From the IMG/VR virus record IMGVR_UViG_3300035687_000002, positions 62,001 to 126,000 of that record: a DNA stretch of 64,000 nt; one strand, given 5' to 3'. The first letter of the stretch is position 1. Every line of letters starts with the position of its first letter. The DNA comes from a virus. Below, piece after piece: positions 16,503 through 28,500 of this stretch. The notes below the pieces were generated by a model, which saw only the letters and a list, made by a program, of their open reading frames with translations, had not been told where the DNA came from and did not search any database. Position numbers and translations under genes: made by a program.

Positions 16503-16553
16503 AGTTTATATATCTTATTTCTGATATATTAGAGTGATATCAGTATCTTAAAG

Positions 16554-16585
16554 ACAATATAAGACATTTATTTGTCTTTACCAAA
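16554..16585 (-). promoter_or_regulatory. Bacteroidota-type promoter before fibre genes
   Basis: On the minus strand TTTG (16582-16585), 20 nt, then TATATTGT (16554-16561). The spacing is identical to the other promoters here, but the -7 box is weaker. It would start the fibre-lysis segment about 45 nt before the 746-aa fibre. Confidence 0.6.
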
Positions 16586-16591
16586 AAAACT

Positions 16592-16828
16592 TTAGTTCCA
16601 GTCCGTTGCTACTGCTGTCTCTTCGGAGAGAATGATATCAGGTATATCTTCAACTTCTATCTTACCTTGCGGACAAGTTGCTGAAAACGGATTTTCTATG
16701 AAAACCCCTAAATCGTCAGCTATAGAATTCTGATAAAATTCGTCAACATCCTTTTCTTCTAGTTTGAAGAGCCACTCATAGGTGGAGAGATATATGACCT
16801 TTCCTGTTGGTAAACTAATATTAGGCAT
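16592..16828 (-). CDS. 78-aa acidic protein of unknown function
   Basis: An acidic protein (LEEKDVDEFYQNS, KIEVEDIPDIILSEE) with a strand-rich N-terminus (ISLPTGKVIYLSTYEWLF). It starts 2 nt after the remnant homing endonuclease ends and precedes the fibre promoter. It may be a small tail component or chaperone. No family is recognised. Confidence 0.55.
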   Translation of the reverse strand: MPNISLPTGKVIYLSTYEWLFKLEEKDVDEFYQNSIADDLGVFIENPFSATCPQGKIEVEDIPDIILSEETAVATDWN

Positions 16829-16830
16829 AA

Positions 16831-17309
16831 TTAATTGATTTTTAATAAGTTATGAAACTTTTCATATTTTCTACACATAGATATTGTAGAATCTTTATAT
16901 ACAAGATTACTAAAATTCTCTACAGATGTTTTACGATAAATATCTAGACGGTAAATTTTTGATGGTCCTTTGGTTATTCTGACAGAAATACCTTTTGTTT
17001 CAAGATAGTTTGAAAGAGGAGTGAGAAAATCTGATGTGCCGAGAAGATTTACATATAAGTCATTACGACCTTTCTTCTGGTGAACGCAGCCATCACCATC
17101 AAAATATCCTCTGATGAAGTGTGTGAGCCTAGTAACCTATTTACCTCTTCCAGCAAATATGAATCATCCTTTTTGAGTGTTATGGATACTCTATATCTCG
17201 TTCCTGCAAAATTATTACCATCTGCATAAAACAGTCCTAGAACATAAGCCTTCTCAGCACTATCTATAGTATCAAAGAATGATTCATTATGTAGGTACCT
17301 ATTTGGCAT
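16831..17309 (-). pseudogene. Broken LAGLIDADG homing endonuclease
   Basis: An open segment from 17309 encodes SFFDTIDSAEKAYVLGLFYADGNNF, with motif 1 of a LAGLIDADG enzyme. It then breaks near 17110. In a shifted frame, HFIRGYFDGDGCV (motif 2) and a C-terminal part ending RKYEKFHNLLKIN run to the stop at 16831. Compared with the intact relative at 39239-40069, about 90 central residues are deleted and the frame is shifted. The 86-aa ORF at 17049-17309 is therefore only a remnant. Its start still overlaps the upstream stop as TAATG. Confidence 0.85.
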
Positions 17310-20300
17310 TATTGTCCTGATTTATTGGTTAATGTAATTCCCCAATCTTTAGCCATTTCACTGTCAAATGTTGGGATATATGTTAAAATTTCTTTTAATA
17401 CGGGTAAAACTTTGAAAGTATATTTCATTGGTTTGGCTTTTTTCTGCCATTCTTCTCCTATTTCTTCTGCACCTGCAGCTTCTAAGGCTACCCCAAACCA
17501 CTGTTTACTAATATTTGAGAACATATTATAGCTATCTTTAAACAATCCTAGAATTGGAGGGCCTTGACCAGCAACATCTGCCAATGATTTAGGAGAATAG
17601 AAGAATGAGATTTCATCTGTCATCTTGTCAATTTGTCTTCTAACAAGCTTTTTGATATTTTTTTGTTCATCATCATCATCGTCATCACCTTTCATTATAC
17701 CAAAAGTAAGTAATAACATCATGAATGTCATGGTTCTGAATTCTACAAAGGCAGAATTTATACCTTGCATATACATGTCTATGAACTCCTCTTGAGTGAT
17801 AAAATCCTTCTCATTGTACAAACCAAGGTCCTGAAACTGCTTTTTCTTCTCTTTATAAACTTCTATTGCTTTCTTAATGTAATCTGTTCTGGCTAAATTC
17901 TTAGTAGAAGCTCCTATAAGGATTGGAACTGGTATTAACTTGGCTGCAGAAGCTAACCAGTTAGCTCCCATGGCTCTATAGAACATTCTGAAACGTCCAT
18001 ATTCATAAGCGTTGTGAGCTTGGGATTTGTGAAATTCACCAAAACGAACGTCTACCTGACGAGGAATCCAATTCTTAAAGGTCATGAATAACCTCCAATA
18101 GATGTTATAGCGATAAGGAGCTATATCAAAGTCGTCCATGTTACCAGTGGCATCCTTGGAAATGGTGTGAATTGTGGTACGCAATTGTTCAACATCTTTA
18201 GAATTTCTATCAATACCCGGAATCTCTACGATTGTTTCTTTCTTACCATTCCTCTCTACTTCTTTAAATATTACTTTATTTGTTAATAAATAATTATCTT
18301 TCAGTTCTTTAAGACGGTCTTCGAACTTTTTTGTTATTTCTTTTTGTTGAGCTAGAGTAGTAACATTATCACCATCTGCAAAACGACCTTTATATCCAGT
18401 TTCATTTGCAGCCATTTCTCTAAGGTTAACTAATTTACCGTCGATAATTCCTGTGTTTTCCAGATATGCTAAGAAAATGTTAAGTTGAACAATTTCATCA
18501 GTTTTTCTTTGTGGTGCCATTAACCACTCTTGAGAAAGAATAGTAGATGCTGTACTTACTGATAACTGGGTAGATTTGAAATGAGCTCTGTTATCTAGAA
18601 GTGGAAGAAAGTAGTCCACAAGTGCAGCTCTTTTTTTCATGTCTTCTGTAGCATAGAATGCTCCAGATACCATTTTTGTGTGAGCCAAACGTAAATCATT
18701 TTCACTAAAATATTTCTTGTATATTTTACTAGCTGCAAAAGAGGAACCAAATAAGTTTGATAAACCAGATGATATATTCAATCCAAGTATCCTTTTCTGG
18801 TTAAGATTGTTCAACCACATTAGAGTTTTAGATGCAGATATTTTTGTAGGTGAGTAAGTTTCAGGGTCAATATCAAATTTCCACAGTTTTCCTGCTACAG
18901 AATTATTCCATTTTTCTCTAAGACCGAAAGAAATGGTATTATCTGCATCAACCTGTAATAATTCACCCTCAACAATTGCTTTATAGTATTTTTTAAGAAG
19001 GTCAAGATTTTGACCCTTCTCTTTAGAGAGTTGCAATTTATCCCCTCTTTTAGATATAACTCCAAATTTGTTACTTTGGAATGATTGCTTGTTAGCTTCA
19101 ACTGCTAAAAGACCTCTTAATATCTCATCATTCTTAGATAACTGATTTTCCTTAGCAATCTGCTTGGTCATTAGACCGTATATAGTAAAAATATCGTATG
19201 ATTTTTCTTCAGGTTTTACATAACCAACATATGGAATATATCTCTTACCAATCTTTTCACCTGTAATTTCATCCCTCTTACCTTCATAATTCAACTCATA
19301 ATCCTGAACCATTAGAGATTTCTTCCAATTGTTATAGGAATTTAATCCTATATCTTTGATTTTTGTTAACCAATTTGTATCATCAAAAGTCAATACATCT
19401 GCGAAACCTTTTCTTACATTAGGAATAAATGTATATTGTTCCCACTCTCTAATAGCTCCGGCGTTAACAAGCTCTCTATTCTTTGATACAAAGAAATCAT
19501 ACATCTCCATTAAAGGAGTATTCTCTGACTTTTGAAGTTCCTTGTAGGATTCACTTAACCAAGCTGTTTCTTTAATACCTCTACTCCAGACAAAAGGGTT
19601 ATGTTTACCAAAAGCAGTTAAAGGATGCTTTGTGATATTATAATTTTCTGCAAATATATATTTCTTTCTTTTCTTGATTTGAGAATCTTCTGCCTTGTCT
19701 GCAGAATAAGTCTGAGTTTTCCAGAAGGCTTCCTGTTCAGCTAATGTTTTCTTATACCATTCCTCATAAGCCTCTATGTCATAATTATCCCTTACGAACT
19801 GAAGGATAGCTTTCTTATCTCTGGAATCGTATATCTTCTGTCTGGTCTCATAGAATTCTTTGGATATCTTAGAGTGAAGAGTACCATTCTTGTAGTTAAC
19901 TAACTTTCCAATAGCTTCCTCTTTGGATAACCCTTTCGATTTTATGAATTCACTAAATTTGAACTTAATATTTTCCAGTTCTGTAAGGTCTTTTTCATAC
20001 TCTATTTCAGTCTGATTATAAGCTCTCTTTGTTAACTCGAACATCAACCTGCTGGTTGCAAGGTCCTGATTACCTAATGTTCTAAATAATTTAGATATGT
20101 TTCCAATGACCATTTCGGGTTTAAGAAGATTATAAATTCCCTCCTGTTCAGCGAGTTTTTCAAGGAATTCTTCCCTTATTTTCTCAAGGTTACTCATTCT
20201 TCTGTCAATTCTACTTAAAACATTTGATAACGCAATTCTTTCCTTCTCTGAAATAGAAGTATCCTCTACAAGTAAAGAGGCATCTTCAAGAGCTCCATAT

Positions 20301-22537
20301 ATTGTTTCATATAGGGAAATATCACTTAGATAACTTGTTAAAGTAGGTATATCAAATATTGTTTCTTTCTTAGCAAGAGCTAGAATGTCATCCATTCTAC
20401 CTTGTAAATCCTGCAAATAGATTGTTAGATTCTTAATAGAAGAAGAAACTCTCAGCTCATATATAGCATCATTAATCTCAGTTAGAACTGCACGATTAGT
20501 TGTGTCATTCTGCCTCAAGAGGTTAACAAATTTATCGTAAATTCCAGATAGGGACATTATTAAATTGTCCTTCTCTTCATTTCCTGTTGATTCACTATCT
20601 GAGATTATTGGACGAAGATATCTCTCTGATATTTTTTCAAGCTTTAAAGAACCCAATTCAATATCAACCAGTGTGAATCCACCAGCCTTATCATCCTTTT
20701 GTACCCTGCCAACCGGAACAGCACGTATTTTATCAAACTTTTCTACACCATAATTATCTCTTAGAATTTCCTTGTATGCATTTAATTGAATATCAACACC
20801 TTTCTTTTTGTAATCAGCAGCTCCTTCCAAAGTTCTCATTAACATACTCTTCCAGTCAAAAATTGATACAACACCTTCTTTATTTTCATCGGAAGGCTCA
20901 ATAGCTAAAAAGTCAATTGTTCCTAATCTGTTATTCTCTTTATCAAAGACAATGGTTTCAGACAGAAAACGAGTACCTTCCGGGAACCCTTTAAGGAAGT
21001 TTTGCATGTAATTGAATATCTTGTTTGATATTGCTTGTTCTGTTTTATTTGTAACAAGGGAAGAATTTCTGGTTCCCATTACATCTCTGATTAACCCAGT
21101 TTCTCCATCAATAAGGACGTTCATAGCATCCTCAAATAGAGAGTGAATGTAAGTACCAGAGGCAGCTTGTTTATCATAGTATTCACGCTTAGATTCATCC
21201 AAAGGTCTATTCTTGAATATCTGCTTGTAGTATTTGTCCACAAGGTCAGATACTCTTTCCCCCTCCCATTTTACTCCATCCTTATAGTATTGGTCATCAA
21301 TCTTGGTAATTCCAAGATTTGTTGGCTTATCTCTAATACGTTCATAAGTTTCCTTTGTATTATTGTACTTGTCATCTCTTTCCTCTAGAGAGAGTTGAGG
21401 TTTATTAGCTGCTAGGAAAACTTGGTCTGAATATATATCGTCATATTCACCGAATGCTAAATTATCCTGCTCTAGGCGAGCGAGTGCCTTTTGGAAAGGA
21501 TTCTTGAACTTACCAAACTTGGACCTAATCCAGTCCTTAACAGCAACCCACCAAGAGTTAACTCTCTGTACTTTAGCCTGATTCTCAATATCTTGTTCAG
21601 TATTGCCCACAAGGAATTCAGCCAATAACTTGGCTATGGTTTCTTTTTTAATCTTGGGATAGTTCACTGAACCATCAGAATTCTGATATAATGGATTTTT
21701 TGAATAAGCTGGGTCTCTCAGCACATCTAAATATAACTGATAATCAATTACTTCCTTCTCCATTTTACGGAAAAGATTCTTATCTGAGTTCTCAATTAAC
21801 TCGACAAGTATGTGCATTGCTTCTTCAGGAAGGGTAACGTCCTCTTTACCTTCTACAACCTGCATTACTTTATTAAGAAAATCTATATAAGCGTCACCTT
21901 CAATAGGTGCTCCATTGTGAACCAGTTGTTTTACGGTTTGTATATTGGTAAATCCAATGTTCTTTAGGAAAGTCAATATCTTTTCTCTTGTAAGAGTTCC
22001 AGCTTCTGTAACTTGAGTTTTTCCGGGTTGAGATGTGAAGATTGAGTCCTGATTATCAGGAATATCTCTAATCTCTGTACTTAATGGTTTTTCAGCTAAA
22101 AGATTATTTAAGTACTTATTTACAAGTTCATCTGATGGTTCGATTTCATTTGAGACCTCTTGAGGATTATCAACTAAGGCATAGATAGTATCTGCTACTT
22201 TTGCTCCAAGCGCAACACTTGTAGCTTCTTCTGAATTTTTGTCAGCCAATTGGTCAGCTAACTCTTTGAGTGCTTCCCTCTTTTCTATATCTGATGAATC
22301 GTCACTTTTAATAACATTGGTCCATGCAAGCATAATTCCTTCATACTCACGCTCCTTGATTGCTGCAATAGCTTCGTTCTCTATAGAGCTTAATTTAGTA
22401 TCTGGAGCTTTAACAAAATCTTCACCAAATCTCTGATTTATTTCATCTGGAGACACACCTTTAACAATAAGCTCTTGAGCTTTTACTATTATACCCTTCT
22501 TTACAGTATCAAAATTTATTGGACATTCACTCTTCAT
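17309..22537 (-). CDS. 1,742-aa virion cargo-type protein with PD-(D/E)XK nuclease domain
   Basis: A giant, mostly helical protein. A RecB/Cas4-like nuclease core is readable: GTYIHSLFE upstream, GTID (539-542), FDWKS with D561 and K563, and QLNAY (584-588). Long coiled-coil-prone stretches follow (700-960). There is a hydrophobic patch near 1,470-1,590, including TMTFMMLLLTFGIM, and then an Asp7 run. It is the last of three consecutive huge proteins, which in crAss-like phages are packaged cargo delivered with the genome. An injected nuclease could act on host DNA or process phage ends. The nuclease motifs are clear. The packaging role is inferred. Confidence 0.75.
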   Translation of the reverse strand: MKSECPINFDTVKKGIIVKAQELIVKGVSPDEINQRFGEDFVKAPDTKLSSIENEAIAAIKEREYEGIMLAWTNVIKSDDSSDIEKREALKELADQLADKNSEEATSVALGAKVADTIYALVDNPQEVSNEIEPSDELVNKYLNNLLAEKPLSTEIRDIPDNQDSIFTSQPGKTQVTEAGTLTREKILTFLKNIGFTNIQTVKQLVHNGAPIEGDAYIDFLNKVMQVVEGKEDVTLPEEAMHILVELIENSDKNLFRKMEKEVIDYQLYLDVLRDPAYSKNPLYQNSDGSVNYPKIKKETIAKLLAEFLVGNTEQDIENQAKVQRVNSWWVAVKDWIRSKFGKFKNPFQKALARLEQDNLAFGEYDDIYSDQVFLAANKPQLSLEERDDKYNNTKETYERIRDKPTNLGITKIDDQYYKDGVKWEGERVSDLVDKYYKQIFKNRPLDESKREYYDKQAASGTYIHSLFEDAMNVLIDGETGLIRDVMGTRNSSLVTNKTEQAISNKIFNYMQNFLKGFPEGTRFLSETIVFDKENNRLGTIDFLAIEPSDENKEGVVSIFDWKSMLMRTLEGAADYKKKGVDIQLNAYKEILRDNYGVEKFDKIRAVPVGRVQKDDKAGGFTLVDIELGSLKLEKISERYLRPIISDSESTGNEEKDNLIMSLSGIYDKFVNLLRQNDTTNRAVLTEINDAIYELRVSSSIKNLTIYLQDLQGRMDDILALAKKETIFDIPTLTSYLSDISLYETIYGALEDASLLVEDTSISEKERIALSNVLSRIDRRMSNLEKIREEFLEKLAEQEGIYNLLKPEMVIGNISKLFRTLGNQDLATSRLMFELTKRAYNQTEIEYEKDLTELENIKFKFSEFIKSKGLSKEEAIGKLVNYKNGTLHSKISKEFYETRQKIYDSRDKKAILQFVRDNYDIEAYEEWYKKTLAEQEAFWKTQTYSADKAEDSQIKKRKKYIFAENYNITKHPLTAFGKHNPFVWSRGIKETAWLSESYKELQKSENTPLMEMYDFFVSKNRELVNAGAIREWEQYTFIPNVRKGFADVLTFDDTNWLTKIKDIGLNSYNNWKKSLMVQDYELNYEGKRDEITGEKIGKRYIPYVGYVKPEEKSYDIFTIYGLMTKQIAKENQLSKNDEILRGLLAVEANKQSFQSNKFGVISKRGDKLQLSKEKGQNLDLLKKYYKAIVEGELLQVDADNTISFGLREKWNNSVAGKLWKFDIDPETYSPTKISASKTLMWLNNLNQKRILGLNISSGLSNLFGSSFAASKIYKKYFSENDLRLAHTKMVSGAFYATEDMKKRAALVDYFLPLLDNRAHFKSTQLSVSTASTILSQEWLMAPQRKTDEIVQLNIFLAYLENTGIIDGKLVNLREMAANETGYKGRFADGDNVTTLAQQKEITKKFEDRLKELKDNYLLTNKVIFKEVERNGKKETIVEIPGIDRNSKDVEQLRTTIHTISKDATGNMDDFDIAPYRYNIYWRLFMTFKNWIPRQVDVRFGEFHKSQAHNAYEYGRFRMFYRAMGANWLASAAKLIPVPILIGASTKNLARTDYIKKAIEVYKEKKKQFQDLGLYNEKDFITQEEFIDMYMQGINSAFVEFRTMTFMMLLLTFGIMKGDDDDDDEQKNIKKLVRRQIDKMTDEISFFYSPKSLADVAGQGPPILGLFKDSYNMFSNISKQWFGVALEAAGAEEIGEEWQKKAKPMKYTFKVLPVLKEILTYIPTFDSEMAKDWGITLTNKSGQ

Positions 22538-22541
22538 TATA

Positions 22542-22573
22542 CAAATATAGTATTAAAAATCAGTTATTTAAAA
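22542..22573 (-). promoter_or_regulatory. Possible promoter before the 1,742-aa gene
   Basis: TATATTTG on the minus strand (22542-22549) ends only 4 nt before the ATG. The expected upstream TTTG position reads TTTT. If used, the transcript would be almost leaderless. It is weaker than the other promoters. Confidence 0.3.
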
Positions 22574-25500
22574 TTAACATGTAGGAGTAATTTGTTCTTC
22601 ATCAGAAGGATTTCTCTCATTTAGTATGTCAGATAGAGCATGAGCCTGATTAATATCTGTTTTAGCAAACATATCAGTCAATACTTTACCTTTAGTTTTT
22701 TCAGCTAACTCATCTATCAGAGCTGGGTTTTGCTCAGCAAATACTTCCCAAAGTCCTTTATATCTCATCCAAGACTCTTCCTGAGTCATAGCTCTTAATG
22801 GAGCTTTACCTTTACCAGCATTAACAGAAGAATATCCTTTTACTCCAATCTGGTAGATTTCTTCTATAGATGAATCCCTCTCAAGAACATATTCTGGTTT
22901 GTCTGGTAAATCTAGTAAAGTTCCTTTCTTAATCATAGCAAAGAATGCAGAGAATCTTTTATCTCCTTTAGAGGAAACCTCATATGAATTAGGAGACCTT
23001 TTAGCCCATGCATAGTTCTTCGGAGTAGCTTTACCAAAAGTAACATTAAGATTTTTCTTAACTCTTTCTTCTGGAGTAATTGGTGTTTCTTGTTCTGTTC
23101 TTACTTCTTCCATAGTCCTGTTCACAAATTTAACTGCCATTCCGGGCTTTAATTTAACTGTTTCAACGATTTGTTCATCAGTTTGTTCTTGAATTGCAAT
23201 GTTACTTCTCAGGATTGATGGTGTTCCTGTCACATTTCCGTTATCATCTTCTGATAGATTTGCTACCTCATTGAAACCAAAATCACCTGCAGAATTGATA
23301 GGTTTGTATAACAAAGATACGGAAACTTGACCTTTATTCTTACCCTTTCCTTCTTTAAAACGAAGTACTGAAGGCTTAGTTCCATCCAGACCAACAAGTT
23401 TATACACCTGAATAAATGCCCAAGAGAAATCTTTTTTATCAATCATTTCGTTTACTTTCCTGCTAACAGCTCTCTTTACAGTTGGGGTTCCATCTTCACC
23501 AATTGATTCTACCATGACTACATATTCTGGTCTTGGCATCTTCACAGCTACAAATTCTGGAGCATTTCCTAAGATTGTTTCATTATCATCAGTTTCATCC
23601 ATATATTTCTGCCACATGAACACTGGACGACTTACCATCTTGGCATTTGCATCAGCTATTTCTTCTTTGAAAAGATTACGGAATTCTTCATGATTAATAG
23701 TATCAGAGGATTTTCCATATACTTGAGCATACTTTTGAACAATAGCTTCTTCACCAAAGTATTTTCTCAGTTCTCCAGTTCCCATATTTCTTACAAATAC
23801 TCTTTGAGTAAGAGTTGGTCTCTTTTTCAGTTTCCTCTGTTCTGCATTTCTATTTCCCCAGATTGTAACAATATTACCACCAGCATCAAGATAGTCCATT
23901 GCCATTGGTTCAGACTGCTGAACAAAATTCTTCTTATAAGCATTCTCTCTTACAACTTCTTCATCAAAATTACTGAAATCCGCAAGTTGAATGTTATCAA
24001 TTACAGGTGCTGAAACCTGAGAGTAATACTCAAGAGGAATAAGTGGAGTCATGCTATTTCTTTGGGGCTTAACACCATATTGAATGATAGTTCCATATAA
24101 TAATGCTCTACCAAACTGGGAAAGCTTTTCATCAGAACTTTCTATGATATCTCTCCAGCCATTAATGATTAGGTTTCTTGATAGTGTATCTTCTCTTGCC
24201 AGAGTTCTGCTTAGGTCAATTGTGTAAACACCTAATTTATCATCAAATTCTATAGCAAGATTTGCCATGAAGAAGTTATTAAGCATAACTCTTTTATATC
24301 TATCATCAGTTCTGATAGAGTCAAAAGTTTCATATAGATTATTGGCATGTAGTGTTCCTCTAGAGGTCACCTCTGAAGGTAAGAATAACTGATTCTTCAA
24401 TGCAGCGATAGGAACATTACCAATTTTTGCATAGTTATTCAATAGCGTGTCGACAATAGCTGCGTCATATTCCTTCATTACAGCATTGAAGTCATCTTCA
24501 CGTTGGTAAGGATTTCTCTTATATATTCTTCTTGCAACCTTATTTAACACTTCTTTAGGATTGTTTTTCTGTAGTGCAAACAGATTTGTAGTAGAGAAGA
24601 CTCCACTGAATGTATTTAACAGGTCAATAGTTTTCTGGATGAAAGTTCCTTTACGAATGGCATCAGCTCCATTTTCAAATCCTCCTTCTGCAGTTGGAGC
24701 CATAATCAAGTTACCTTCATAAGTTCTGTTTCTGATTAAATCCTTTCTTGTTAGCGAGTGAGAAGAACGAATACCAGAAGTGTCGTGATTACTTGAAGTA
24801 CGAACATCATTCAGATTATTAGCCATGGCTTCCATTTTAAGGAAGTTAACAAAAGCTAACCATTGTAATTTCTTTTCACTATCTGTCCATTCAGAAACTT
24901 TTGTTCTTGGTTTACCATTTCTGGCTCTTGTATCAGATTCCTTCTGTTCTCTCTTAATCTTTTCACCTTTTCTTACCATATCTGCTAATACATTCTCAGT
25001 GAATTCTACTTTTTCATATTTCATATCTGGACCTGTGCTATATTTACCAAGTATATATTCATTGATTTCTTTCTTCCACAGGAATTTAGAGTAACCAAAT
25101 TCAGGATTTTTCCTATATATATTTTCTCTCAGATAATCTCTAATTGATGGCTGCATTAGGAACAAGGCTATATTCTTACCTTTGATTCCAGCTCTTTCGA
25201 GAAGCATGTAAACATTTGCCATATCGGAGTGCATACCCATTTCAATAATTACAGGGTCTTTAGCAACGTCCACAGCACCGTTAATATATCCAGAAATTTT
25301 ATCCATGATATATCTTCCATCTGCTGATTTTTCATAACCCAAAGGGATGAAATCCCATCCATTGATATTCAACAGAGGAGCCTCTTCAAAAGGTAAAGAA
25401 ATATCATATCCAACAGCCTGCATAATTGCTTCATCCTCAGGACGAACCTGACCTTGAGTAATACCTAAACCAGTAATCTGAGAGTTAGCATAGTTCGTCA

Positions 25501-28500
25501 TACTGACAGCAAAGATGGCAATGTCATACTTACCTCTAATGAATGAGTGTCTCTTATCAGATAAGTAGTTAATATCCAAGAAGTTAGAGTATTTCAACTC
25601 TTTCTTTTCATCAGATTTGTACTCAGGGTCCATAGCTGTTTGTACAGTATCTCTATTCTCCTTGATATTACTCATATCATTTGGAGATAGTAACTGTAGG
25701 AAACGCTCTGATTGCTTTAAGATTTGTCTGATACTATCAAAGTACTCATTTTCTACAGCACCTCTAGAGTTCTGTAGATGAACAGGTAGTTTAGAGAAAC
25801 CCTCGTGATTTAAAAGGCTTAGTCCTTCAGCAATAACATTTGACATTTCAAGCTGGAAAGCTCTATTTTCCATATTTTTCACACTTCTAGCTCTTGCTAT
25901 AGCTGCGGTTAGTTTTTCAAAAGCTTCATCTTTTAATTTAATAAGCTTAATCACACTTCTGTAATTATCCAACATCTGGTTAAATCTTGGTACTACTTCC
26001 TCAGCTGTTACCACTTCCTGCTCAATATATTTTTTCTTTGTCTTTTTGTCTATTCTTTCAACATTTAATGTAACAGCTTTGTTTTCTTCAAATGTTTTGA
26101 TGAATTCAGTAGTGTAGTTATAATAACTTGCAAGTTTAGTTACAAAGTTTTCATTTGTAAGCTCGTCTTCTTTTTCCCAATATTGTTGTTTGATAGATAA
26201 CGGTAATTCCTTGAATATGTAATATCCAGCAGTATATTCATCTTTTACCTCTTTCTTAGCCTCATCAATGTCTTCAGATTCATCAGCAATCTTGGAATAT
26301 ACATCATCAATTCTTCCCTTCTTTTCAATGAATTCCTTGCTCTCTCTCATAGCTTTGAAGATATCTCTATCATTCCTTTCTACGTGCTGATTTACATATG
26401 TGATAAATCTGTCAGAAGTATCTTCTGAAGCATCCAACTGTTCAAATACAGGCATACCTTCACTGTTCAACTTCCAGTTGTTTAAATAAGTCTGTAACTT
26501 ATCCACGTCAAAGTCAGAACCAGCCTTTGCAGTAATGTCAGAAGGTACAACCACAGCCTTACCAAAAGATTCTGGTAAGAACCCTTTGATTGTAAAGAAT
26601 TCAATTGAGGATGAAGCCTGAGTTGGAATACGAAAACCAATACCCTGTAATAATTTAGAATTTTCGGGCTGGTTTAACCACTCCATTAATTTCTCATCTG
26701 AAACAATAGGTAAACCTAATACTCTTCTTTTGTCATTTACTTTTTTTCTATATATGTGAGGAAGCTTTATTTCCATACCTTGAATTTCTTTACCATCTTT
26801 TTCAAGGGTGTAGAATTCTAGGTCAGATGCAGTTAGTACCAATTTCTTACCCTCTGCTTGCAGACGATTGAAATCTTCCTGATTATCAACTCTTATCCAT
26901 CTGTCACCATCTCTGTATGCAGCTCCTCTCTGGGAGTCATTAAAGAAGGCAGAAGATACCTGAATATAAGGTACACCATTCACCTTTAGAGCAGAAATAG
27001 ATTTATCTGCCAAAGCCCAAATTACATTTGATACAACATTGTAAGAAGGAAGTGATTCAGAAGGATGAAGGAACGCATCAAGGTCTTCATTTAACTCCAG
27101 TCCATCAATGATATTATCATCAATATCCAAACGAGTAAGTTCATTCATAATATGCTGCTGTAACTTTACTAAGTCTACGGAAGAGTACTTGAATTCACCA
27201 TTTTCATATGTATAGCCAATACCAATTGTATCAAAAGTATCCATTACACTCTTATCTTTCAGATTCTCAAGAGTTTTAATGGTATTCTGAACTAATTTGT
27301 AATCCTTGGACTTATTTTTATCCTCTTGAGGTAAAGCTAACCAAGAGTTGATTAATTGTTCTTCTGTTAAGGAATTGTTATCCTTTCTGAAATCTGAAGG
27401 AACACCATTTGGCATCAGATTTAAGTTGATATCTTTCGTTAACTGGCTACCAAGACGTGTTTTACCTCCACCTTGAGTTTCAACCTGAATACCCAGTGTT
27501 CTGAAAGACAGTTCATACTGTACATTTCCAACTGTTTGTAAATCAGTTAGTTCAAAAGGGGACACAGAGCTACCGATTCTCTTATAATGAGAACTAACTC
27601 TTCCTTCATTATCTAAATCGGCACCAACCTTGTGAGCACTTTTAAAGTTCCTGATATCGGTACGTTCGTTGAGCATTGTCACATACAATCTTTTCAACTC
27701 ATGATGTTCTCTGGCTATCTGCCAGCTATTAGGATATACTGAGTGCTTCATCAAATCCTGAGTTCCATCTGGACGAACAGAAGGAATTAAAGTTTTCAAA
27801 GGAGAAGGTCCTTCAGTTGGAGGGTTATCTTTATATTTATCTACAATTTTTTCATCGAGAGCTCTCAGCTCTTCAGAGGAATAAGTATATGCTCCAATCT
27901 CTGCTAATTCCTGTCTTGCTAACGCTGTATCATATTGGAAAAAATCCTCAAACTTTTGAGTCCATCTCCAACCAGCCTTAATCATTACTTGTCTGAATGC
28001 CTGTAAAGTGGAAATAGACTGACCATCAGCTTCATTTACATCTTCATAAGCATCAAATTTTGCACCCATTTCCCGAAGTGTGTTTAATAACTCAGGATTT
28101 ACTGTCATTATATCATCAATAGTGCTACCAGTGATGGAATTTCTGAAGCTAGTGCTGAATATATCCGTATTAGGAATAGCGACAACTTCATCTTCGAACT
28201 CTGCATTATTCTTATTTTCATTTAACCACGTATTAAATTCTCCAGTTCTGTCATAATAGGCTTGTTCAATAGGACCAAATAGGGATTTTGCTCTCTTTTC
28301 CCAATCCTTATATTGAGCAACGTCACCATATATTAACTTAAACTGCTCAAAATTAGCAAGTTGTGTATTAACAACTGCATACATAACAACATCCCTAATT
28401 CCTGTAAGGGAATGAGAATTGCCAAATTTCTTTTCTAATATAGTTGTTAAATCATTAATAGAGTAAACGATACCACCTTCACTTGTTTCAGTTTCGTTAA

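Noticed and set aside
17049-17309. 86-aa ORF as an intact small protein
   Set aside because: The shifted frame downstream encodes the second LAGLIDADG motif, so it is part of a pseudogene.
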